DNA of 64,000 bases from Xylogone sp. PMI_703 (taxonomy: Eukaryota > Ascomycota > Leotiomycetes). The notes under the pieces were generated by a model that saw nothing but the letters and a program-made list of their open reading frames with translations, searched no databases and had not been told where the DNA came from. Below are positions 1 through 10,733 of the stretch, piece after piece; position 1 is the stretch's first letter, and the number at the start of each line of letters is the position of its first letter. The DNA is taken from positions 4,588,001 to 4,652,000 of the forward strand of contig JAJTUQ010000003.1 of the NCBI GenBank assembly GCA_021399445.1, given 5' to 3'. The position numbers were made by a program, and so were the translations under genes.

Positions 1-1219
1 TAACTCTGAGGAAGCATAGCGTTTTGATTGCAATCTATATCGGATTATATGAAATTATAATACATGTTAAAGTGAGACTCCGAGCATTCAATATCTATTT
101 GTATGTTGGCGCTTTACAAATAATCTATGTTAAACCGTCAGCGTTGTAGAGGACACGACGACAGCTCTCCAAAGAATGATTGGGAAGGAGCGTGTTAAAC
201 GTGCATTCTCGGCTGATTCACCTTTGCTAGCAACATGCTCAAAGGATTTTACGGTAAAAAAGATGGGACCTACGAAGTGCTAAGCTTGTTAGTGATTTGG
301 CAGGCCACCAAAACGAGGTTTATGCTGTGGACTGGCCACCCACGGGGAAGATGGTAGGAAGCGGGGGCAAAGACAAGGCTAACCGGATCTGGAGTTAACA
401 GAGGTGAGATTGCACCTGCATGCGTCATAGGTAGAATATTGAATTCAAGAACCAAAATGAAGAACGTCGAAATCAAATAATACCTTCCAACGAGACCGCT
501 AACCTGGAGGTCAAGGTTGAGCCGGAGCCGCAACTGTGGGAGTCTAGGGAAGATATGGTACAAGATTCTTAGGGATTATAAACTGCTGATATCTTCAAAG
601 ACGATGAGGATGATAGCTTGGAGCATGGTTAACTACTTTGAAGGGTTTTCTCTCCATACATTGCATCAAGATTTCGATGTCTATTTTTAGCCCGCAGTTC
701 CCCTTGAGGATTATGTTAGGGCTTTCTGGGCTGTTTTTCGAAATTGGGTCCTGAGTTATTGCTCGTATAATTTCAACCGTTTGTGGGCCGCGTGGTTCTC
801 CATCCTTCTTTCTAGGCCATGCTAAATTCGGATTTGGCTTATCTATCTCGATCTCTTGGTGAGGATCATTTGATTTGAACTTCGGTTAACGCTCCGGAGT
901 AGAAAGACCATCCTGTGGATTATAAGAGATAGAAAACAAGATGCAAGCGAATATGTCACACTCTAATGGAACGCTGAGCAAGCATGTAGGAACTGTGTAT
1001 CTTCCGAGTTAAAAGAAGTAGTTTAAATAAATCCCCAAAAATAAAGATCTGATAATGATACATGGCTACAACACCTAACGTCGACCCAGAAATGCAAGTC
1101 ACGCATACATGCATGCCGCAGTAAATAATACATGCCCAGAACAAAAGTAGGTAGTAGAAGGAGAAATGGAATAAAAGAATAAAAGAAGGGCTCCAAAAGC
1201 GGATCACATCACGTCAACA
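1..1219. other. Intergenic, no gene recognised
   Basis: Open frames here are short, lack recognisable motifs and overlap on opposite strands. I see no RNA gene and no repeat with another copy in the window. Confidence 0.5.
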
Positions 1220-1561
1220 TCACATCAATCCAACGGTAACATCGCCCTTCACCCGGGCATACAGATCGACCTCGACCTCTAGATCTAGCTCGACCTTGAT
1301 CTTGACGGAGCCCTGAGTGGCATCGGTATAGTTTGGTCGGTCCTTGATGCGAGATTCCCGGACGGGATATCGCCGACCGGTCTCATCGTAGGTGCGCCAG
1401 TGTGGCAGACGGGACTCGAGGTCCTTGTCATCCTGGGCCTTCTGTGCGAGGGCGTTGTTCTGAGGACTGCCGCCGCCTTGGTGCTGGACCATGCTTTGGG
1501 CGTTCATGTTCATCTGGGGGTTGACTTCTAGCTCGGGCTGGACTGCGGTGTTGGCTGCCAT
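1220..1561 (-). CDS. Small conserved fungal protein of unknown function
   Basis: A single-exon, 113-residue protein with an ATG start at 1561. The N-terminal half is rich in Gln, Asn and Met and looks disordered. A middle segment around residues 50-75 is charged and contains HWRTYDETGRRYPVRES. The C-terminal segment alternates acidic and aliphatic residues (KIKVELDLEVEVDLYARVKG), which suggests an amphipathic beta-strand region. I recognise it as a type of small protein often annotated as hypothetical in Aspergillus-like fungi, and I do not know its function. There is no signal peptide or membrane segment. On the gene strand the region just upstream is strongly purine-rich and may be its 5' leader. 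Confidence 0.75.
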   Translation of the reverse strand: MAANTAVQPELEVNPQMNMNAQSMVQHQGGGSPQNNALAQKAQDDKDLESRLPHWRTYDETGRRYPVRESRIKDRPNYTDATQGSVKIKVELDLEVEVDLYARVKGDVTVGLM

Positions 1562-2576
1562 TGTGTAGTTTGTGAGGTGAGAGATCTGGGAGATGGGTGG
1601 GGTGGTTAGTGAGAGGGCACGAGATTGAGCTTTGAGATTTGTTTTTTCTTTTCTTCTTCTCTTCCTTGCTTCTTCTTCTTCCTCCTCTTTCTCCGTTTCT
1701 TCTACTCTTCTGTTTCCATTTTGACTTTCTCTTGTGATAGTCTAACTAATTGAGGGTGGATAATGACGAGTTGACCTACCACACTTCTATTCTTCTCTTC
1801 TGCAAGAAGGTATTGGTATGGGGTATTAGGTATATGTCTTTATCCCGACAATAAAGAGAATTGTTGAAATCTCAAAAGATATTATTTTCACCGTGGTGAA
1901 GATGAAGTTGAAGATAGGGATACGGTGATGTCGGAATGGAAAGGATGATGATACCAGTCAAATGAGCCCAACAGTAACAAAAAGAGGTAGACAGTTCCAG
2001 GGCCAACCCGCCGTAGTTATGTATGGAATGCTGTGTTTCATGGAACACGCTTGGTGATGCTGATGACGCCGGCCTAAGCTCAGGGTGGAAGCAAGATTTC
2101 GTCACATCGGGCGTGCAGGAGGGACCGTCGCAGGCCCGTTGCAGCGTGCGATAGGACAGCGGAGCTACGAGGGGACCCGAAATCAGGTTCTGGCAGGACG
2201 CGGCGGGAACCACACTTACGTCACATCCCGGCGGGGGTTGCAGTGCCACAGCGCGGCTCCATCCACAGTTTGTTTTGGAGAGTTCTGGGGAACACAGCCA
2301 CACATGTCAAAGCTGCATTTCTTTGTGCACAATACAGTATTTATGTCCAGTTGTTCCAGAGCACAACAGCACAGCACAGCACAATTTTATGCTTTTATGG
2401 TTATTTGTTTGTGTGTTTGTGCATGGTTTTTTGTAACTACAATTATTTCATAAATCATGCATATGTCATTCCTGCTTTACTTTTAACTTTAAATCCTTAA
2501 CTTGACATCCTCTCACCAACGCTGTCACGCTACACAAAAGCGAAAGAGCAAACAACTACCTCACCCTCAGCTCACA
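1562..2576. other. Intergenic region with polypyrimidine tract
   Basis: This lies between the small conserved gene and the reductase gene. It holds the C/T-rich tract described separately and a short AGCACA-type repeat near 2358-2385. Open frames at 1872-2303 and 2085-2453 lie on opposite strands over each other and show no family motif. Confidence 0.5.
1641..1715. repeat. Low-complexity polypyrimidine tract (C/T on + strand)
   Basis: The tract is almost uninterrupted C and T on the + strand and includes several TTC triplets. On the strand of the gene ending at 1561 it is a purine tract about 80-155 bases upstream of the start codon. Such tracts are common in fungal promoters and 5' leaders. 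Confidence 0.7.
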
Positions 2577-3611
2577 TCACACTGTCACCATCACCTTCTT
2601 CGCGCTGACTCCTGCCTTGAGCTTCGCCATCGCAGCTGGCAGCCCGCTCAATCCGCCTTCAACCACCTCGGGCTCCGGACTGGGCACGTACTCGCCGCTC
2701 TCCAGCGCTCCTCCCAGGAATTCGTTGAACAGCCAGGTCCCAAACTCTTTGTTCTCCAACCCGATCACAAATGCCAACGTCTGCGTCAGCTCGATCCCCT
2801 CGGGCAGCTTCTCGTTTTCAGGCCACGCCAGCGAAGTGCACAGCTTGATGGGCCCCGCGCTCCCTCCTGTGAAGTGTGCCAGCACTTTGGCTGCTAGCGG
2901 TGCAGCGCCGCCAGCGGTCACAGCCGTGAAGCAGTGAGTGATAGTCTTCCCAGCGGCCTTTGCAGCAGCGACAATGGTCTCTACCACCTTTGGGTCGTGG
3001 TAGTCGAACACCTCTGTGGCCCCCAGTTTCTTGATATAGTCGTGATGCTGTGGACTCGCGGTTGCGAAGACCGTGAAGCCGATTCTGCGCGCAATCTGTA
3101 CGGCGGCTGTCCCGATGCTCGCTGAAGCGCCCCAGACGAGGTAGATGCCCGGCTGGGGAGAGGCAGAGACCGCGCGGGGGACATTCTGCCTCAGAAAGAT
3201 GGCCACACCCGCTGTCGCGACGGCCATGGGCAGTGTCGCGCCCTCCTCGTATGTAATGCGGTCAGTAATCTTCGTCGTCGCGTTATCCTGCAAGAGACTG
3301 TACTCCTGGTAGGCGCCCTCGTTGGGGTCACCGGTACCTATGGCCATGGCGTAACCGGCGACTCGATCGCCCTTCTTGAATTTCGTGACGTCTGGCCCGA
3401 TGGCCTCGACTGTTCCTGAGACGTCGGTGCCAAGGATGACGGGGTAGTGCTGCACGAAGTAGCCGGTCTCCTGCATCATGTTGTCGACGGGGTTGAGGGC
3501 AATGGCATGGTTGCGGACGAGGAGCTGGTGAGGCCCGGGGGAGGGGATATCGCGTTTTTGGATCTCGAGGGGAACGTTCTGCGCTGTGAGGACGCTTGCG
3601 TTGTGTGACAT
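2577..3611 (-). CDS. Zinc-independent medium-chain dehydrogenase/reductase (trans-enoyl reductase / ToxD-like)
   Basis: A single-exon, 344-residue protein with an ATG at 3611. It has the medium-chain reductase layout: an N-terminal GroES-like domain (LALNPVDN-type start of the fold, then GTDVSGTVEAIGPDV near residues 62-76), then a Rossmann domain with a nucleotide-binding loop WGASASIGTAAVQ near residues 158-170 and a strand ending TVFATAS. The cysteine cluster of zinc alcohol dehydrogenases is missing, so it should be an NAD(P)H-dependent quinone or enoyl reductase. Length and motifs match the fungal ToxD/LovC-like group, members of which serve as trans-acting enoyl reductases for polyketide synthases or as stand-alone reductases. 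No polyketide synthase lies in the window, so a stand-alone role is more likely here. The substrate is unknown. Confidence 0.88.
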   Translation of the reverse strand: MSHNASVLTAQNVPLEIQKRDIPSPGPHQLLVRNHAIALNPVDNMMQETGYFVQHYPVILGTDVSGTVEAIGPDVTKFKKGDRVAGYAMAIGTGDPNEGAYQEYSLLQDNATTKITDRITYEEGATLPMAVATAGVAIFLRQNVPRAVSASPQPGIYLVWGASASIGTAAVQIARRIGFTVFATASPQHHDYIKKLGATEVFDYHDPKVVETIVAAAKAAGKTITHCFTAVTAGGAAPLAAKVLAHFTGGSAGPIKLCTSLAWPENEKLPEGIELTQTLAFVIGLENKEFGTWLFNEFLGGALESGEYVPSPEPEVVEGGLSGLPAAMAKLKAGVSAKKVMVTV

Positions 3612-4312
3612 TTTGGAATCAGTAGAACTTGTATTTTCCTCTTTCGTTAACTTTTCAATTCCTTTCCTTGTATTCTTTTCGTGTTAATTCACAGCAGAAA
3701 AAACAAAGAACTCAGAAGGTGAAAGAAGAAAAAGACAGATGAGGTGTGTGGAGAATCAGATACAGTTAATATATGCTAGTCGTACCTTCTAGAGCTGCAA
3801 CGTCGGTCTCCACCACCAATTCTCCCATCTCCGACTGAACCCCTCAATAATACACTCCCTGCGTAACCGTACGCGCGTGAATAATAATCCAGAACTACTG
3901 TGGGAGCAGCACTCCAAGGAACTCCATTTCCGAGCGCGGAGTTAACGGCAGGCTAACCGCCCACTCTAAGCCGGGTGAGTTATTGCGAGCAGGAGGGGGA
4001 TCCATATCATCGTAATCCGTGTCTTCATCGCAGAAAAGCAGAGGGTCTCTTTATCGCCGATGGATGGATTGTAAATAATTCCTTGTGTCTGTAGCGGGTC
4101 CCGCAGCATTGCTTAAGCTAGTCGAGGGGCTCTTGGGTCAAGTTGGCGGCGGCATCGAGTATGGTTGGTCGGAGACCCAAATAGCGGGGCACAGTGAGGA
4201 CGAGGATAACTAAGCGGCCAGATTACCTCGCATGTACTGTATGATGGAATCTACTGTACTACGGCTTAGGAAAGTTATCTTCAACGGTAGGCCTCCTAAC
4301 AGATCTAATAAT

Positions 4313-4344
4313 CTATTTTATTATATTATATTACATTACATTAC
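4313..4344. repeat. Simple repeat of ATTAT/ATTAC units
   Basis: About 32 bases made of near-tandem TTATA and TTACA units. Confidence 0.7.
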
Positions 4345-4515
4345 CTTTCTAACAATGAGTAACCCTTCGATTATATGATCGATATTTTCAGATCGGATTG
4401 ATTCGCTAATAAATCCGATCAGATTTTGAGCCAATAAACGCGTCGGATTCTTCCGGTTCGTAAGGAGCCCTATCGAATCAGAACCAAGGGCATGTTAATA
4501 TAATTTAGGGAAGAT

Positions 4516-4642
4516 TGTGAAGCTGAACCGGACGTCGGACTGATGGATTTCATAATCTCCGCTCTCAGTACTACTTGATGACACAGCACTGTGTTGTATT
4601 ATGTGCGATGTGCTGCTCTGTTCGAGCCTTGGAGTTAAGTAA
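4516..4642. repeat. Dispersed repeat, copy A
   Basis: The segment aligns by eye, in the same orientation, with 8164-8306. Both share GTCGGACTGATGGATTT near the left end, a CAGCACTGTGTTGTA core and a GGnGTTAAGT right end. Between the blocks the copies differ by substitutions and small indels. They look like decayed copies of one non-coding mobile element. I could not identify terminal repeats or a target duplication. Confidence 0.65.
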
Positions 4643-5449
4643 ACAATGAATATCAGTAATTGACTAGTACGAAAAAACTAGAAATCTATAAAAGATCTCT
4701 ACCAGTAAAGTAATGATAGTAAAAGACAGTTAGCAGAATTCTAGTAACACGAAACTATTAGCACACGAGAAACTATTAACGGTTAAATCACGTGATGGAA
4801 TGTGGAGCGTTGTGATGCACGATTCAAGAAGGATTGTGGATCACCGTGGTCTTCGATCCATAGGAGGGGCATCCATTATATAAGTAAATAGTTTATCCTA
4901 GAGAAGAGTTATGTGCTTAACTCAATATATGCAAGTGAGACGCATACTTAATATGATTATAAAGTGATTACTGAGTACTACTCTCCACTTATTTTAACTT
5001 ATACGACCACTCTCGATTCTGAAGTTTTCCGCTATTATCTCTCAATTCTGAGGACTACTTTCATGATCATCACGAAGATGCGGACGATGAAAGAAAGATT
5101 CTGACGAAGAGTATGGCGAAGACTCGGGTGATAAGAGTGACGACAGTGACACAAGGAACATTAATGACGGATAGCTGTGTCTGTTATTTACAAGTGGGTA
5201 AGTCGAGCATTAGGCGGACATTAGTTTCCAGCAAAAACAAGACAGTACTACAGTAAAAGCAGCAGAACAGTAGTAACTGTGACAAGCACAGATCTAGCCA
5301 CACTAGAGACTCTTGATTTCTTTCAACGAGAGACTAACTACTGGTAGTAACTTAGTAAAGATCGTATAATCCAACTACATTGCTCCCTTCATCCTAAATC
5401 GCCTACTTCCATCATCTTAGTTGTTTACACTGATGCAACAGTCATTTGC

Positions 5450-6049
5450 CTAGCACCCAGCGCAATCATTACTGGCAAATTCAGCCCACGTAGGAACTAT
5501 AACTTGGCAGTTATTGAGGGTAAACTGGATGTGACACCCACCTCCAGCCTCATTGTAAGAAAAGACTAAAGCATTATTGAACCCTGTGACAGTAGACCCT
5601 GGAGCGTTAACTGTTACATAGCCGGACTGCCCATTCAACGGCAACCCCGTGCCAGGGGCCGTGTACCAATTGGACCACAGGTATTGATTGACCTGTATAT
5701 ACTCATTATTGCAGCTATAATACTGAGAACAGCAGTTGTCACCTGTGCGACAGTCACGTTTCTGCAGCCCACTGGTCTCAAAATCGGGGTGTGGTTCGGT
5801 TGAAGCATTGAGGAAATGATTGGGGCCTATAGGCTTGCGGATTATGCCGTTCTCACGGATAACATCCGGGGTCGTAAGGTCTAGCGTTTGCATGATGCCA
5901 TCCACCTCTATAAAGGCATGCGTGTCATTCGGCATGAGGTGGTCTATATTCCACTGAACGATGATGTTGTCTGGTGAACTGGATAGATCGTGCGGCATAG
6001 CCATAACCGCGGTCACTAAAGTGAAGATCACGGTAGAAATGGATTTCAT
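5450..6049 (-). CDS. Secreted cysteine-rich protein with Kex2-type propeptide
   Basis: A single-exon, 199-residue protein with an ATG at 6049. Residues 1-17 form a signal peptide (MKSISTVIFTLVTAVMA). A propeptide follows, up to a dibasic KR near residues 97-98, directly before DCRTGDNCCSQYYSC. The mature part of about 101 residues has eight cysteines (C, CC, C in the first 20 residues, then GGGCH, NNC and a terminal DCAGC), enough for four disulfides. It also has a Gly/Asn/Tyr-rich middle part suggesting a small beta-rich fold. Secretion through the Golgi with Kex2 cleavage is well supported by the sequence. I do not recognise the family. Small effector-like or cell-surface roles are possible but unproven. 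TATA-like stretches lie about 55 and 210 bases upstream. Confidence 0.78.
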   Translation of the reverse strand: MKSISTVIFTLVTAVMAMPHDLSSSPDNIIVQWNIDHLMPNDTHAFIEVDGIMQTLDLTTPDVIRENGIIRKPIGPNHFLNASTEPHPDFETSGLQKRDCRTGDNCCSQYYSCNNEYIQVNQYLWSNWYTAPGTGLPLNGQSGYVTVNAPGSTVTGFNNALVFSYNEAGGGCHIQFTLNNCQVIVPTWAEFASNDCAGC

Positions 6050-8654
6050 TTTGTCGAATGTTGTCCGTATGCTAATTGAATTTCGTTGGGCCCAGTGTCT
6101 ATTATAATACGGGAACTATTTCCCATAGTATACCAATCGCATAACAATGAATACTATTATCATATGGTGTCAGAAACTCACCTGAATGCCTGAATGCTTG
6201 GTTTGGTCTGGAGTAGAAGACTGAATTTGAAAATTTGTTGTAAGGACATAATACATATTATATAGTCGAGTCTCTGGAATCAGAATCGGAATGGTTCAAG
6301 GCTAAGTGCCCTTAGAAAAGTGCCAAGCCCTTAAAATCTGACATGACAAGTTACAGCGGCGCAAGTTGATGAAGTGAGATTTACTGTGCATGTCGTTAGG
6401 CTTTCCGACGCAACAGGGTTAACAATGGCTTCAAATATTCGTACTACAAGGCGTGTCAACACACCACAGGTCTCATCATAAAAGTGACTCTTCTAATACG
6501 TTATAAGATTGTCGTAATGCATTGAAACAATGTGTGAAGCTCTAAAAACATTACTACGAGAATGAAACTGAAAGAAAAACCTATAAACTTTCTTATTGTT
6601 CTTATAACAACGATTAAGTAAAACCTCAATTATATGGTACTAATGCCCAACTTGTAGCTTTGTAGAGAGGTCCAGTAAGAATACGAATGGGATAATGGCA
6701 GCCCTGTATGTAATACCTAACACCATAGCAAATAGCACCAACAGGTATCGGGATGACTCCGACAAGGTGTAAGCTATTCAATAACCTACCCTGGCCCTGA
6801 TATTTGTTTATAACAAAGCGTCCAGTAAGTATACAGCTCTAATGAAATGGTTAAATCCCCACTGGGATTACATGTAGCCGGGAAAACGCGCACCTCTACT
6901 GTTACAATTCCTGGATCCGCTGGCACATAATTACAGATATACTTCTTCGCAGGTCGTAAGGGTTCAGAGAGGTAGAGAGTAATACCGAGCAATCACTTCG
7001 TAACGATATCAGATATAGGTCTCACTTGCATATATTGACTTGAGCACAAAGCTCCTTACTACTGGAACTACATGTGTTTATATAGGCAATGAAATCCTGC
7101 GTATCCAAGATATCTAGGTGTAGCTACTCAATACCCTTATACCTTATTACCTAACGTAATATCCAGTCGGTCGGGCCACTTCCTCACTGAAAAACTAATT
7201 CTATGGACATGTAACGTATCTACGTTGGGTTGTTGTTAGTACCCAAATAACAAGCTAGGTGGTAAACGGAGCAAGTGAAGAGGCACTTTCCATACTATTC
7301 CACGGATGAGCAGATGTAGAGGTGTGGTTTATTCGAGCCTGTACGAAGTAGAGCTGAAAAGCTAATTGTCGGGTTATTGCCCGATCCCTGCAGACCCGCT
7401 TCTAGATTGACGCAAACTTCCCAGCTGTGAGGGGTACGGGTCCTATACAGTAGTAAAGCCTAGTACTGTACGGGGTTAGCGCGGGTTAAAGTCTATAGTA
7501 CTGGCGACCATATACCCGAATCTACAGTTTAAAGGGGCTCACGGCGTCGTTTCTTGGTCTACTTCGTGAGATTCTTAAGACGTCTCTTATCAAGATTGAG
7601 AAAACTGGGTATAAAAACGGTTTTGTAGTGCCAGGAGACTCGTATCCCCACCTTTGAATTAGTAAAATCCAGAAATCATGAAGCTTACACAGGGCAGATT
7701 TGGAGCTCACGTTGCTGGACATGATGCCTTCAATGGGTCTTGATTGGATTGGCACTGCCAATGAGCTTATTTGCGCCTATGCCGCGGACGGATACGCTCG
7801 TTTTAATGGAGATAGGAGCCTCGTGCTCAGTTCAATCGATTTACAGCATACCTGCATTTCATAGTAACTCGATTCCACAAGAAGTTTCGCTTGCTCCTCT
7901 TACTTCTAAGCCTATTATCTGAGTAGTAGCAACAACGCCAACGTAGATACGCTCGATACGTTACAAACTTGTAGGTAGGTCACTAGATAATAGGTATGCT
8001 ATAATCAATTGAGTTCAGTACGAAGCTCCTATGTACCGCAGCTTCCTCCTCCATATATACTTCTAAAGTACAGAGATTCTTTTGTTCTGCAAATATTCCC
8101 ATGACGTTGGGTCCTTGTCTCGTATAGAGTGTATAGGCGTATGTTCCCTAATTGAAGGAGCGTCATGAAGCTTAACTCGATGTCGGACTGATGGATTTTA
8201 TAGTCTCCGGGTTTCTTTTTTTAAAGCACCATTATGCCTGGATGGCGCAGCACTGTGTTGTACTGGTGCAATGTAGCTGGTCAGCTCGGACTTTGGGGTT
8301 AAGTGATATATCAATGTATTCATCACGAGAGATCCTGCCTATGCGAGATTATTTTGGTATAGCTATAGAAAATACATACACTCCCTTCACAAAAATCCTG
8401 CGTTGGATTATTATTAACCAAAGACACCAGATTGGGTATTAAAACACGCTCCTAGCACATCCAAATATTATATAGCACGTGAGGCCTTGTTGGATATCTT
8501 GGGAGAACGAAGAAGCTGAACCATCCTGTGACACAAACAAAACTAGCAGTAATGACAGATTATCCAATTATGGTTGTGGATACTTGTTCTTCCTTGGGTG
8601 AATCGCAGGGATGTGGTTGAGCATGAGGGCTATAATCACATCACAAATTAGTTC
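6050..8654. other. Long gene-free stretch with decayed repeat sequence
   Basis: This holds the second copy of the dispersed repeat (listed separately). Short frames (for example 6786-6992, 7522-7761 and 8191-8442) lack motifs or introns joining them into a gene. The rest is AT-rich with many TA steps and looks like degraded non-coding DNA. Confidence 0.5.
8164..8306. repeat. Dispersed repeat, copy B
   Basis: Second copy of the repeat at 4516-4642, same orientation. It shares the GTCGGACTGATGGATTT block, the CAGCACTGTGTTGTA core and the GTTAAGT right end. It is about 15 bases longer because of a T-rich insertion in the middle. Confidence 0.65.
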
Positions 8655-10733
8655 CTATTGATCTTTCTCATAGAAGTTGACCCAAAACATACCAATAGTG
8701 AGAATGAACACCAGTAATGGCAGTGTCCAGGGACTTTCACCCAAGTTATCGGACGCACTGGTGAGCAGCATGATGCTGAGCAGGCAAGTACCCACGCCAA
8801 GCAGGAAATTGCTGGCAATCCCAATGTAGTTCTTCCAGACTCGACCCTCCCTAGTAAGACTCAGCCATGACAAGATTGCGATACCGATGAGGACAAGGCC
8901 GGCGCAGGTGAAGAAGTAGCCTATAGATATGTCGATTAGTTACAAGAACGTGTAGGAGAAAAGGCCTAACAAGATGTCGGGAAAGGAACCTACCAAAGAC
9001 GAGCGTAAACACATTGTAGTACGCGCTGATCTGATCCAGTGGAGCTAGCTCCGCGACATCCTCCGGCGGCTCGAATCCGAAATCCTCAAGCACAACCTTG
9101 AACAACTCCAGGATAATCGAGCCCGATGCTTCCGTCGCAGCCTCAACCGTGACATTCCCTGTCGCATTCATTGCGGGATTCAATGTGTCTAATGCCGTAA
9201 AGATCTCATTCAATACCAGCGTCTCGTCCTTCTGAGGCCAGTACGTCTCGAGCGTGTTGTACGCGGTCTCGTTGAAGACATCGAATGCACCGGAGATGAG
9301 ATCGAGGTCATCAGGAATGGCGGAATTTAGCGGCTCGAAGACGCGGCCTAGGGCTTCGATGATGTGGCGCCAGATGACGAATTGGTTGATACCTTCCATG
9401 AGGAGGACTAGGGCCATGTGGAAGGGGAAGTGGAGGAAGGCCCAGATTTGCTGGCGGATGGAACCGAATTGCTCCAGTTGGACGTTGTCGAAGTAGAGTT
9501 GGTAGACGAAGTACTGGCATAATGTTAGATCTGACGCCGGTCTGGGGGCAGTGGTTGGAAAGGGGAGGGGATGAATTGAACTCACGATTATGAGGAGAGA
9601 AGAGACGATGGAACCGATGCCTGCGGAAGTGAAGATGAAATCGAACTTCTCGATCAGGGCGATACGTCCGGTAAGACCAATTACACCTTCACCCAACTGA
9701 GTATAGCTGATTAGCTCTCATCTTATGCCAGTGATTGAATGAAGATATACTCACCACGATGAGTGTTAGGCAAGTCATCCGCTCAACTAAATGTGTCTTA
9801 TCAAACGACACGATCTGCCATTTCCCAGCGACCGCGATATTGATACCCACTTCGCAGATGGAGACGACATACCAGCCGATGTAGGCGTGGATGGTGGCTT
9901 TCGTAGAGAACACAAACGAAAGGCCGAGGTAGATGATGGCAGCGATGAAGAGGGAAGCCATAACAATGAGCAATGGAAGACGCGTCTTTCTGTATCTCCA
10001 TGTGAATAGCAGAGCTGAGAGTTTTGTCAGTGAAACGACCTTTCGTACGCATCCTGTGGATATGAAAACGTACTGAATCCATACTGAGCAAAGAGCACAA
10101 ATCTGCTCGCCATCAGAATGAGTGACAGTTGCTGGAACGAATTCCAGTTCTCGCTACTGGGATCGAATTGAGGCCCGACGATGGCCAGACCGATCTAAAG
10201 CATTACATTATTAGATGTGACTGAGACCTTGAATTTTAGAATCAAATGTGCATACCATAACTCCAAAGTGGCAGGCATGCGCAATGCGCTCAATAACGCT
10301 ATCTGTTGCAAAGCGGACATCGTACAAGGTGACTTGACACCATGTGAACCATAAAATACAGAAAAACCCAATATAAGAACCAAGCTCTAATCAATGAATT
10401 AGCACCGGAAATCTCATCGAAAAGGTAGATGAAGACCTACTGTTGAGACTGTTAATTTCATGCTGTGAAGTGAACGTTGTCAAGTTCGCAACGAAGAAGA
10501 GATCAAAGAACAGCTGGATATTTGAAGTCTGCTCGTAATGCTCGAACTGAGGATTCTCAAACAGAGTCTCGTCGTGTGTCTCGATGGGTGCTTCGTCTGC
10601 ACTGGCGCCCTTTTTAGGAGCTCCCTGATATTCGTCAGCACCACAGCTGTTGTTTGGTAATAATTCCGTAGGTCGGTACAATGGTACGTACCAGAGGACT
10701 CTGCCACAGCGGCACACGATGATAGGTAGCCAT
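8655..10733 (-). CDS. Low-temperature-requirement A (LtrA)-like multi-pass membrane protein
   Basis: Eight exons join in frame to a 544-residue protein: 10692-10733, 10441-10624, 10256-10386, 10074-10194, 9755-10014, 9586-9696, 8994-9513 and 8655-8920. All seven introns (54-72 nt) have GT..AG ends. The start is the ATG at 10733, which gives MATYHRVPLW. The signature of the family is clear after the second exon: NIQLFFDLFFVANLTTF, then SYIGFFCILWFTWCQVTLYD, followed by many hydrophobic segments (roughly ten or more in total). A hydrophilic loop sits near residues 330-420. LtrA domains are named after a Listeria locus and occur widely in fungi as large membrane proteins. Their molecular function is not established. 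The gene stands alone between long gene-free stretches. Confidence 0.88.

Larger units (their letters stand above)
3612..5449. other. Intergenic, AT-rich, repeat traces only
   Basis: This holds an ATTAT/ATTAC simple repeat and the first copy of a dispersed repeat, both listed separately. No frame has a recognisable domain. The segment just above 3612 is the likely promoter of the reductase gene. Confidence 0.5.

Noticed and set aside
1872..2303. 143-codon frame on the minus strand
   Set aside because: It overlaps an equally long frame on the other strand, and neither has motifs.
2577..3611. Reading the ToxD-like reductase as part of a polyketide cluster
   Set aside because: No PKS, NRPS or related tailoring genes lie in reach, so a cluster role is unsupported.
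6786..6992. 68-codon frame, considered as a small secreted protein
   Set aside because: No signal peptide at the start and too short to support.
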